From contig NZ_LQXA01000044.1 of the NCBI RefSeq assembly GCF_001618005.1, positions 18,179 through 82,178 of the forward strand: 64,000 nucleotides of DNA, read 5' to 3'. Made by a program: the position numbers and the translations under genes. This DNA is from Clavibacter tessellarius. Lineage in GTDB: Bacteria; Actinomycetota; Actinomycetes; Actinomycetales; Microbacteriaceae. Positions 57,373-64,000 of the stretch are shown in pieces. The notes below the pieces were generated by a model. The model ran no database searches, was not told the DNA's origin, and saw only the letters and a list, made by a program, of their open reading frames with translations. Position 1 is the stretch's first letter. Each line of letters starts with the position of its first letter.

Positions 57373-59052
57373 ATGACCGCCACCCCGCTCATCGAGCTGC
57401 GTCCGCGATCCGCGACCTCCCCCGCGCTCGCGGAGACCCCGCCGGCCGATCGGGGCCGCGCCTCCGCCGCCTCCGGTGCCGCCGCCTCCGCCCGTCGCGT
57501 CCCCCCGAGCGGGACGACCGCCGCCGTGCAGCGCGACGGCCGCCGCGCCCGCATCGCCGGCCGCGCCGCCCGCCCCGGCAGCGCGCCCGACGACCGGCGC
57601 GACGACCTCGTCTGGCGCAGCGGCCGCCTCGAGCTCCACCTCCGCCGGGCGCCCGACGGCCCGGTCATGCTCGGTCGGCTCGTGGCGGGATCCGTCGAGA
57701 CGGTCGTCGCGGAGCCGGTCCCGCTCGTCGACGCGCGGGTCGCCGCGGGCCCGGGCGCCGCGGCGGGCGTCGGCGCCGACCTGCGCTACGTCGCGCACTC
57801 CGTGTCCGCGGACGGCGCGACCCTCGTGGTCGTGCAGGCGACGCCCGCCGGGATCCGCGTGACCGCCACCCTGCGCGGCCGCGACGGCGCCCTCCGCAGC
57901 ACCGCGGTCGTCACGAACGACACCGGCGCACCCGTGCGCGTCGAGGCCGTCAGCTGCTGGGCCGCGCCGCTCGGCGTGCGGCTCGACAAGGGAGACGTGC
58001 CGGATCCGGCCGCCGACTGGGAGCTCCTCGAGGGCCGGGTGGATGCGTCGGGTGCCGAGCGCTGGTCCGTGCGCGACCTGCGGAGCGCCGAGCTGCTGCC
58101 GTGCCCGCGTGCGGGAGGCGCGGAGGCGGGAGGCGCGGAGGCGGGACGCGGATCCGTCGACCGCGCGTCGGGTGCCGCCGCGGACGCCGTGCACGCCGCC
58201 GCCGCCCTGCCCGTCGCCGCCCTCCTCTCCGAGCGGCAGGAGGTCGCCTGGCTCTGGGAGGTCGCGGCCGACGGACCCTGGCGCTGGCAGCTGCACGAGG
58301 GCACGGCCGACTGCCGGCTCGCGCTCTCCCGACCGGCCCACGCGGATCCCGCCGGCGCGGAGATCCTGGCCCCCGGCGCCTCCACCGCGGCCGCGTCCGC
58401 CCTCGTCGCCGTGGGCACCGACCTCGAGGACGCCGCCGCGGCCATGACCCGCGCCCGCCGCGCCGAGCGCCTCGCGTCCGGCGCGGTCCCCTCCGACCGG
58501 ATGCACGACGCCACCGCCGTCGCGACCGCGGCGCTCTCGACCCTCCCCGAGGAGACCGTGGTCCCGGTGCACCTGCGCTCCGGCATGACCACCGCGGAGA
58601 CGACCGCCGCGCTCGTCGCCGGGCTCGCGGGCGCGCTCCGCCTCGACGCCGACGGCGACCTGCGGCCGGATCAGCGCGCCCTCGCCGCCGACGCCGTCCG
58701 GGTCGCCGACGACCTGCGCGACGGCCTCGCCCGCTCGGTGCCGCTCTGGCCCCGCGGCGTCCCCGCGGGCGGCGAGCGCTGGACCTGCGCGGCCCGCGAC
58801 ACCGGGGAGGCGGTCGTCGTCGCGATCGGCGACCGCGGCGACGACGCGGACGCCGCGCTGCTCTCCTTCCCGTCGCTCGTGGGCCGCCGCGTCGACGTCG
58901 CCGTCCTCTTCCCGCGGGACCTCGCGGACGGCGGCGCGGACGAGGCCGCGGACGGCGGCGCCGAGTGGGACGCCGTGCGCGGGATCCTCACGGTGCGGTC
59001 GGCCCCGGGCGGCCCGTCCGCGCGGCTGCTGGAGCTGCGTCGCCGATCGTGA
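57373..59052 (+). CDS. GH36-like protein apparently lacking the catalytic barrel
   Basis: A 559-residue protein from the ATG at 57373 behind GGAGGAC. After an alanine-rich start, residues about 75-360 look like the N-terminal beta-sandwich of GH36 alpha-galactosidases (DDLVWRSGRLELHLRRAPDGP, VTATLRGRDGALRSTAVVTND, VAVGTDLEDAAAAMTRARR as its last helix). The end looks like the GH36 C-terminal part (GDLRPDQRALAADAVRV, GLARSVPLWPRGVP, then beta strands). Between them only some 40 residues stand where a barrel of about 300 residues with two catalytic aspartates is expected, and no DxGW or similar motif is seen. The frame is intact, and operators plus a LacI gene serve it. It may be a non-catalytic binding protein or an old in-frame deletion. 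Confidence 0.6.
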   Translation: MTATPLIELRPRSATSPALAETPPADRGRASAASGAAASARRVPPSGTTAAVQRDGRRARIAGRAARPGSAPDDRRDDLVWRSGRLELHLRRAPDGPVMLGRLVAGSVETVVAEPVPLVDARVAAGPGAAAGVGADLRYVAHSVSADGATLVVVQATPAGIRVTATLRGRDGALRSTAVVTNDTGAPVRVEAVSCWAAPLGVRLDKGDVPDPAADWELLEGRVDASGAERWSVRDLRSAELLPCPRAGGAEAGGAEAGRGSVDRASGAAADAVHAAAALPVAALLSERQEVAWLWEVAADGPWRWQLHEGTADCRLALSRPAHADPAGAEILAPGASTAAASALVAVGTDLEDAAAAMTRARRAERLASGAVPSDRMHDATAVATAALSTLPEETVVPVHLRSGMTTAETTAALVAGLAGALRLDADGDLRPDQRALAADAVRVADDLRDGLARSVPLWPRGVPAGGERWTCAARDTGEAVVVAIGDRGDDADAALLSFPSLVGRRVDVAVLFPRDLADGGADEAADGGAEWDAVRGILTVRSAPGGPSARLLELRRRS

Positions 59053-59109
59053 GCCGGGCACGGGTGCGATCCCGCCCGCGATCGCCGCCTGGTGCGGCAG
59101 GATCGGCGC

Positions 59110-59919
59110 GTGACCTCCGCCACCGCACCCGACGCATCCGCCGCCCGCCTCCTCGCCGCCTACGACGCCCAGCTCCGCACCGACGCGGAGACGCCGAACG
59201 CCCTCGACGTGCGGGAGCTCGGCCCGCTGCGCCTCGCGGTGTTCCCGGGCGGGCGCGGCTTCGTGACCTACCGGGACCTCGGCGACCTCGACGAGCCCGG
59301 CCTGCGCGACCTCGTCCTCGAGGCGCTCGCGCGCTTCCGCGAGGACCCGGCGATCACGGGGGTCGAGTGGAAGACGCGCGGCCACGACCGCGCGCCCGGG
59401 CTCGACGGGATCCTGCGCGAGAACGGCTTCGTGCCCGAGGAGCGGGAGACGATCATGCTCGGCGAGGCGCGGGCGCTCGCGGTCGACGTGCCGCTGCCCG
59501 CGGGCGTGACCCTCCGACGCATCACCGCGGAGGTCGACGTGCGGGCGATGAGCGCCATGCAGGCCGAGGTCTTCGGTGACGTGGACTCCGCCGACCAGGC
59601 CGACGCGATGATCCGCCGCCTCGGGCTCGACGACGGCATGGAGATGTGGGTCGCCTGGGCCGCGGGCCGGATCGTGTCCGCGGGCCGGCTCGAGCCCGTG
59701 CCCGGATCCGACTTCGCCGGCATCTGGGGCGGCGCGACCGTGCCGGAGTGGCGCGGCCGCGGGATCTACCGCGCGCTCACGGCCGCTCGCGCGCGCTCGG
59801 CCCTCGCGGCGGGCCGCACCCTGATCCACAGCGACTCGACCGACTTCTCCCGCCCGATCCTCGAGCGGTCCGGCCTCCTCGCCTGCTCCACGACCACGCC
59901 GTACGCCTGGTCGCGGTGA
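59110..59919 (+). CDS. GNAT N-acetyltransferase
   Basis: A 269-residue protein from a GTG six bases after CAGGAT. The C-terminal half is a full GNAT domain: MSAMQAEVFGDVDSADQADAM, MWVAWAAGRIVSAGRLEPVPG, GIWGGATVPEWRGRGIYRALTAARARSALAAGR with the acetyl-CoA loop RGRGIY, and DFSRPILERSGLLAC. The N-terminal half (FVTYRDLGDLDE, VEWKTRGHDRAPGLDGILRENGF) resembles a decayed first GNAT repeat. The acceptor is unknown. Confidence 0.85.
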   Translation: MTSATAPDASAARLLAAYDAQLRTDAETPNALDVRELGPLRLAVFPGGRGFVTYRDLGDLDEPGLRDLVLEALARFREDPAITGVEWKTRGHDRAPGLDGILRENGFVPEERETIMLGEARALAVDVPLPAGVTLRRITAEVDVRAMSAMQAEVFGDVDSADQADAMIRRLGLDDGMEMWVAWAAGRIVSAGRLEPVPGSDFAGIWGGATVPEWRGRGIYRALTAARARSALAAGRTLIHSDSTDFSRPILERSGLLACSTTTPYAWSR

Positions 59920-59966
59920 CCTCCGGGCGCCGACCGACCCCGCGCCCACCGGAGTTGACTGGCCGG

Positions 59967-60416
59967 GTGCAGACGTTCCTCCCGTACCCCGAGCTCGACG
60001 CGAGCATGGCCGTGCTCGACGACAAGCGGCTCGGGAAGCAGCGCGTGGAGACGCTGCAGGTGATGAAGGCCGTGACCGTCGCCGGCTACGGCTGGCAGAG
60101 CCACCCGGTCACGCGCATGTGGCGCGGGTACCGGCCCGCGCTCATGGAGTACCAGGAGGCGACGTGCGCCGAGTGGATGCGGCGCGGCTTCGCGGACACG
60201 TGCTTCGAGAAGACGCTCGCGGTCATCGCCGAGGTGCCCGCGGACCTCGCCGCGTACGCCGAGGGCCGCATCGTGCGTCCAACGTGGTGGGGCCGCCCCG
60301 AGCTGCACCTCTCCCACCGCTCGAAGCTGCTGGCGAAGGCGCCGGAGCTGTACCGGCCGGCCTTCCCGGAGGATCCCGACGACCTCGACTACGTCTGGCC
60401 GGTCGCGAGCGGGTGA
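59967..60416 (+). CDS. MSMEG_6728-family protein (pyrimidine-dimer glycosylase-like)
   Basis: A 149-residue protein from a GTG. QTFLPYPELDASMAVLDDKRLGKQRVETLQVMKA and HPVTRMWRGY.PALMEYQEATCAEWMRRG are typical of the actinobacterial MSMEG_6728 family, related to the T4 endonuclease V-like PF03013 group. LHLSHRSKLLAKAPELYRPAF is also conserved. DNA repair is suggested by that relation only; function is unproven. Confidence 0.85.
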   Translation: MQTFLPYPELDASMAVLDDKRLGKQRVETLQVMKAVTVAGYGWQSHPVTRMWRGYRPALMEYQEATCAEWMRRGFADTCFEKTLAVIAEVPADLAAYAEGRIVRPTWWGRPELHLSHRSKLLAKAPELYRPAFPEDPDDLDYVWPVASG

Positions 60417-60652
60417 GGCATTCCCCCGCCCGGGGTACCGTTGCCTCGTGAGCCACATGAGCAGCGCGACGCCCGCGGGGCGTGGGGAGGTCGTCGGCGG
60501 CACGTCCGTCGGCACCAGGTAGTCACGGAACCGTCGCCGCGCCTCCTCGGGCCGGCCGCTCCCGGCACGCCGTGGATCCTCGTGGGATCCGGCCGCCGTC
60601 ACCTGACACCCGTTCCCGCGGCACCGCCGCGACCCCGCCCGAAGGGCCCACC

Positions 60653-61144
60653 ATGCTCCCCCTGACCGAATCCGCCATCCGCGCCTCCCTCGTGAACGCC
60701 TCCCAGCGCGAGGCGCGCGACGTCCGCCTCCCCGAGGGCTTCGCCGACCTCGCCTGGGACCGCCTCGACTTCCTCGGCTGGCGCGACCCGAAGGCCCCGC
60801 AGCGCGGCATCGTCGTCGTCCCCGTCGGCGACGAGCTGATCGGCGTGCTGCTGCAGCAGGCCGGCGCCGCCCCGCGCTCCCGCGCCCAGTGCTCGTGGTG
60901 CCAGGACGTGCGCCTGCCCGCGCCGGTCGTGTTCTACGGCGCGCGCCGGGCCGGATCCGCGGGCCGCAACGGCAACACCATCGGCACGCTCGTCTGCACC
61001 GACTTCGAGTGCAGCGCGAACGTGCGGAAGCCGCGGCCGATCCCCTACCTCGGCTTCGACCCCGAGGCGGCGACCGCGCAGCTCATCGACGACCTGCGGA
61101 CGCGCGTCGCGTCGTTCGCGGCCGACGTGGCGTCGACGGCCTGA
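60653..61144 (+). CDS. FBP-domain (FusB-like) zinc-binding protein
   Basis: A 163-residue protein. The N-terminal helical part (LTESAIRASLVNASQREARDVRLP) and strand region (FLGWRDPKAPQRGIVVVPV) precede a four-cysteine zinc site: CSWC at about residue 82 and CTDFEC at about residue 117, followed by SANVRKPRP. This is the FBP_C domain that binds elongation factor G in FusB proteins; actinobacterial homologues are common and not tied to resistance. A weak GAAGGG precedes the ATG. Confidence 0.88.
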   Translation: MLPLTESAIRASLVNASQREARDVRLPEGFADLAWDRLDFLGWRDPKAPQRGIVVVPVGDELIGVLLQQAGAAPRSRAQCSWCQDVRLPAPVVFYGARRAGSAGRNGNTIGTLVCTDFECSANVRKPRPIPYLGFDPEAATAQLIDDLRTRVASFAADVASTA

Positions 61145-61266
61145 CGCGGCGCGCGGCCCGCCGGCCCGCGCACGCGGAGGGTGGGTCGGCCGGGCCAGCG
61201 CATCGGGGCAGCGGACCCGACCGGGTCGGTGGGCGGGTCAGCGGACCCGACCTGGTCGGTGGCGGG

Positions 61267-61857
61267 TCAGGACTCCGGGGAGCAGACCGTCGCGAGGGCC
61301 GTGCGGAAGGCCTTGCGGTGCGCGTCGTCGAGGCCCTGGCCGAGCTCGCCGCGCGCGTCCTTCACGAGGTGGCCGCACGCCTGGTCGTCGAGCGCGTCGT
61401 GCGCGGCGCCGATGGCCGGGATGAGGCGGGCGTCGACGGCGTTGATGCGCGGGCGGACGCTCGTGGTCAGGTCGGGCGCCGTGGTGGGCGCCTCGTCGGG
61501 GTGCGCGTGCCAGCGGGCGATGAGGGCGTACTGCACCTGCTTGCTCGCGGTGATCTGCGCCCGCATGATGCGCTCGGCCGCCACCGGGTCGACCCCGTCG
61601 GCCTTCGCGGCCGCGATGGTGGCGTCGATGACGGCCTGCTCGCGCGCGGGGTCCGCCACGGCCTTGCCCGACAGGTACTTCGACGCAGCCACGTCGTCGG
61701 CGATCTCGAGGCGGTCGAGCGCGGCGGACGCCACGGCGGTGACCGCCTGCTGCTCGGCCGGGTCGCGCGGGCATGCCTGCGCGGGCGCGGCGGCGCCGAG
61801 CACGGCGGCGAGGGAGACGGCGAAGGCGGACGACACGAGCAGGGCGCGGTGGGGCAT
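61267..61857 (-). CDS. Secreted AroQ-gamma chorismate mutase
   Basis: A 196-residue protein from the ATG at 61857. A Sec signal peptide ends near PAQACPRD, so the enzyme is exported. Active-site residues fall at the same numbers as I recall for the secreted Mycobacterium tuberculosis enzyme: R49 (DRLEIADDVAASKYL), K60 and R72. S105 and Q109 (ASKQVQY) replace Thr and Glu. Two C-terminal cysteines (DDQACGH and ATVCSPES) could form the known disulfide. It converts chorismate to prephenate outside the cell. In plant-associated microbes such enzymes may lower salicylate precursors in the host; that role is inference. Confidence 0.88.
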   Translation of the reverse strand: MPHRALLVSSAFAVSLAAVLGAAAPAQACPRDPAEQQAVTAVASAALDRLEIADDVAASKYLSGKAVADPAREQAVIDATIAAAKADGVDPVAAERIMRAQITASKQVQYALIARWHAHPDEAPTTAPDLTTSVRPRINAVDARLIPAIGAAHDALDDQACGHLVKDARGELGQGLDDAHRKAFRTALATVCSPES

Positions 61858-62044
61858 GGGAGGGGATCCGTTCTGCGGAGGATGTGCGGGCCGGGGGCCG
61901 CGTCGGGTCGGTCGGGTTGCCGTGAGCTTAGGCACACGACGCGCTCGGACGGACGGCTGCGTCCACAGCCCGGCGGCGGATCGTGGGAGCGGCCGTGCGT
62001 GGGGCCGGGCGGGTCGATGAGCGGACCGGGGCGCGCCCGGCCGG

Positions 62045-62710
62045 TCAGCCCGCGAGCCCGCGCAGCAGCCGCGGCAGGTCGCGCATGTCGTCGAAGACCG
62101 TCGCGCCCGCGTCGCGCAAGCGGTGCGCGGGCGTGAGCCCGCCCGCGTAGCCGAGCGCGCGCATGCCCGCGGCCCGGGCGCCCTGCACGCCGTACGGGCT
62201 GTCCTCCACGACGACGCAGCGCGCCGGATCCGCGCCCATGCGCGCGGCCGCGAGGAGGAAGAGGTCGGGCGCGGGCTTGCCATTCACGACCTCGGTGGCG
62301 CTGGAGAGCCGGCCCTCGAAGCGCGGCAGCAGGCCGGTGCGGGCGAGGTTCGCGCGGATCTTCGGGAAGCCGCCGCTCGAGGCGACGCACGTCGGCGTCG
62401 CGATGCGGTCGAGCGCGTCCACGATGCCGTCGACCGGCCGCAGGTGCTGCTCGAACGCCTCCGTGTACCAGTGCGCGTACGGGGCGTCCCAGTCGTCGGC
62501 GAGCTCGCGGCCGAGGTGCGCGGCGACCTCGGCGGTGAAGGACGCGTGCGACTTCCCGACGAAGCGCTCGACGACCTCCTCGGTCGTGATGTCCCAGCCG
62601 AGCTCGGCGAGGATCCGCCGGTCGACCTCCACGGCGAGCACCTCGCTGTCGACGAGCACGCCGTCGCAGTCGAGGATCACCAGGTCGACGGGCGCGGCGG
62701 GCACGCTCAC
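62045..62710 (-). CDS. HAD-family hydrolase, beta-phosphoglucomutase/phosphatase type
   Basis: A 221-residue protein. The GTG at 62710 overlaps the ROK stop by four bases, which fixes the start. Motif 1 is LVILDCDGVLVDSE with the nucleophile aspartate, motif 2 is CVASSGG, and motif 3/4 is NGKPAPDLFLLAAARMGADPARCVVVEDSPYG. The helical cap holds ITTEEVVERFVGKSH. It probably removes phosphate from a sugar phosphate or isomerises it; coupling to a ROK sugar protein supports that. Confidence 0.9.
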   Translation of the reverse strand: MSVPAAPVDLVILDCDGVLVDSEVLAVEVDRRILAELGWDITTEEVVERFVGKSHASFTAEVAAHLGRELADDWDAPYAHWYTEAFEQHLRPVDGIVDALDRIATPTCVASSGGFPKIRANLARTGLLPRFEGRLSSATEVVNGKPAPDLFLLAAARMGADPARCVVVEDSPYGVQGARAAGMRALGYAGGLTPAHRLRDAGATVFDDMRDLPRLLRGLAG

Positions 62711-63996
62711 GCGGTGGTGCGCTCCGGGTCGGCGGCGGCCTCCCGGGCGACGCCGGACGGATCCACGAGCACGCGCGCGAAGGCCAGCTCGGCCGCGCCG
62801 ATCATCAGCCGGTCGGGGCCGAGGGCGGCGCGGCGGATGCGGAGCGCCTCGCGGGCGCCGGGGAGCGCCTGGGCGGTGGCGCGGGCGAGGATGCGGTCGG
62901 GATCCGCCGCGTGCAGCGACCCGAGGAACCCGCCGAGCACCACGAGCGACGGGTTGAAGATGTTGACGACGTTGCGCAGCGCGACCGCGAGGTTGTCGAT
63001 CTGCCGCTCCACCTCCGCCGTGACGGCCGCGTCGCCCGCCGCGAGGGCGGCCGCGAGCGCGTCGCCCAGCTCGTCGGCGCGGGCGCGCGGCAGGCCCGTG
63101 ACCTCGAGCAGCGCGTCCTGGCCGACCGTGGTCTCGAGGCAGCCGACGGCGCCGCAGTGGCACAGCTCGCCGCCGGAGTCGACGAGCGTGTGGCCGAGCT
63201 CGCCGCCGTAGCCCTCGGCGCCGCCGAACGGGCGCCGGCCGATGAGCACGCCGCCGCCGACGCCCGACGCGCCGCCGTTGAGGTAGACGAGGTCGTCGAC
63301 GTCGCGGCCGGATCCGAAGCGCCCCTCGGCCACGGCCGCGAGGCTCGCGTCGTTCGCGGCGAGCGCCGGGAGCCCGGTGGCCTCCGCGAGCAGCGCGGCG
63401 AACGGCTCGTCGACCCAGCCGAGGTGCGGCGCGAGGCGCACGAGGCCGCCGTCGAAGCGGACCAGGCCGGGGACCGCGACGCCGATGCCGAGCACGCGCG
63501 CGTCGGGTCGGGTGGCGCGGAGGTCGGCGCGCAGCTCGGCGATGATCGCGCTCGCGAGCGTCGCGGCCTGCGCGGCCGTGGGGATCCCACAGGTGTCGCG
63601 GCGGACGCGGCGCTGCACGACGCCGTCGAGCCCCACGAGGCCCACGGTCACGGCGTCGATCTCGGGGTTCACCGCGAAGACGACGACGCGCGGATCCGCG
63701 GAGACGATGGGGCTCGGCCGGCCGACGCGGTTGGTGCCGGGCGGCTCCGACTCCACGACGAGGCCGAGGTCCTGCAGCTCGCCCACGAGCGCGGCGATGG
63801 TCGAGCGGTTGAGGCCGGTCTCGCGCGTCAGCTCGGAGCGCGACGCGGGGCCGGTCTCGTGCACGATCTGCAGCACGGTCGCGAGGTTGGAGCGGCGCAC
63901 GTGGTCGGGCGTGGTGCCGCGGGAGCGGGCGTCGCCGGCGGGCGGGATGTCGCGGGCCCGCGGATCCGGCGCGAGCGGCACGGCGCGGGCGGGCAC
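62707..63996 (-). CDS. ROK-family transcriptional regulator (N-terminus near window edge)
   Basis: A 429-residue protein read from a GTG four bases inside the window edge; the true start may lie at one of the next candidates or beyond the edge. A winged helix-turn-helix (SRSELTRETGLNRSTIAALVGELQDLGLV) precedes the ROK fold: GIGVAVPGLVRFDGG, ANDASLAAVAEGRFG and the zinc motif CHCGAVGCLE. GGFLGSLHAADPD lies near the end. It senses or phosphorylates a sugar and represses sugar genes. It is co-translated with the HAD gene. Confidence 0.9.
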   Translation of the reverse strand: MPARAVPLAPDPRARDIPPAGDARSRGTTPDHVRRSNLATVLQIVHETGPASRSELTRETGLNRSTIAALVGELQDLGLVVESEPPGTNRVGRPSPIVSADPRVVVFAVNPEIDAVTVGLVGLDGVVQRRVRRDTCGIPTAAQAATLASAIIAELRADLRATRPDARVLGIGVAVPGLVRFDGGLVRLAPHLGWVDEPFAALLAEATGLPALAANDASLAAVAEGRFGSGRDVDDLVYLNGGASGVGGGVLIGRRPFGGAEGYGGELGHTLVDSGGELCHCGAVGCLETTVGQDALLEVTGLPRARADELGDALAAALAAGDAAVTAEVERQIDNLAVALRNVVNIFNPSLVVLGGFLGSLHAADPDRILARATAQALPGAREALRIRRAALGPDRLMIGAAELAFARVLVDPSGVAREAAADPERTTA

Positions 63997-64000
63997 GGCG

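Overview
The window is GC-rich DNA (about 70% by eye) from an actinobacterium, most likely a plant-associated member of the Microbacteriaceae such as Clavibacter or a relative. I infer this from GTG starts, a very high density of GGATCC, actinobacterial families (Lsr2, AroQ-gamma chorismate mutase, MSMEG_6728 family) and a large set of enzymes for plant cell-wall arabinose and galactose side chains. No rRNA, tRNA, CRISPR array, insertion sequence or phage was seen.

Layout. 1-6012: a zinc-acquisition locus (aztD, aztC, an AztD-like paralogue and aztB on the minus strand; aztA divergent; a CobW/COG0523 gene broken by an amber codon) with two Zur-type boxes. 6111-8656: an Lsr2 protein, an acetyltransferase and a tandem pair of secreted two-cysteine proteins. 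8915-18929: an arabinoside-use locus (GH51, secreted GH39-like with a carbohydrate-binding domain, GH127, ABC sugar importer, LacI). 18929-23463: small housekeeping or unknown genes, including an AAA ATPase with a paired operator. 23795-27326: a secreted RHS/YD-repeat protein with a glycine-rich hydrophobic tip, followed by a 33-residue membrane protein. 27960-30165: acetyltransferase, SDR and XRE regulator. 30288-37127: GH3 plus a second ABC sugar importer and a LacI regulator. 37756-39091: a compositionally odd stretch with a secreted orphan. 39305-46015: MFS exporter, ECF sigma/anti-sigma pair, an oxidoreductase remnant, YceI, a cutinase/PETase-like hydrolase and small genes. 46175-57172: GH95, GH51, GH27, a third ABC sugar importer and two LacI regulators. 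57373-64000: a GH36-like protein that appears to lack its catalytic barrel, small enzymes, a secreted chorismate mutase, a HAD phosphatase and a ROK protein.

How the parts work together. Three sugar-binding lipoprotein/permease operons each sit with intracellular glycosidases and a LacI regulator. Palindromic operators are visible at or just downstream of the predicted start sites. None encodes an ATPase, so a shared MsiK-type ATPase elsewhere is likely. Secreted enzymes (GH39-like, cutinase-like) would release substrates outside the cell; the importers bring in oligosaccharides; GH51, GH127, GH3, GH27 and GH95 would finish hydrolysis in the cytoplasm. Many single-gene units show a -10-like hexamer exactly six bases before the start codon, which points to leaderless transcription, whereas operonic and secreted genes have Shine-Dalgarno sites.

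All family assignments come from reading motifs, without a database search.
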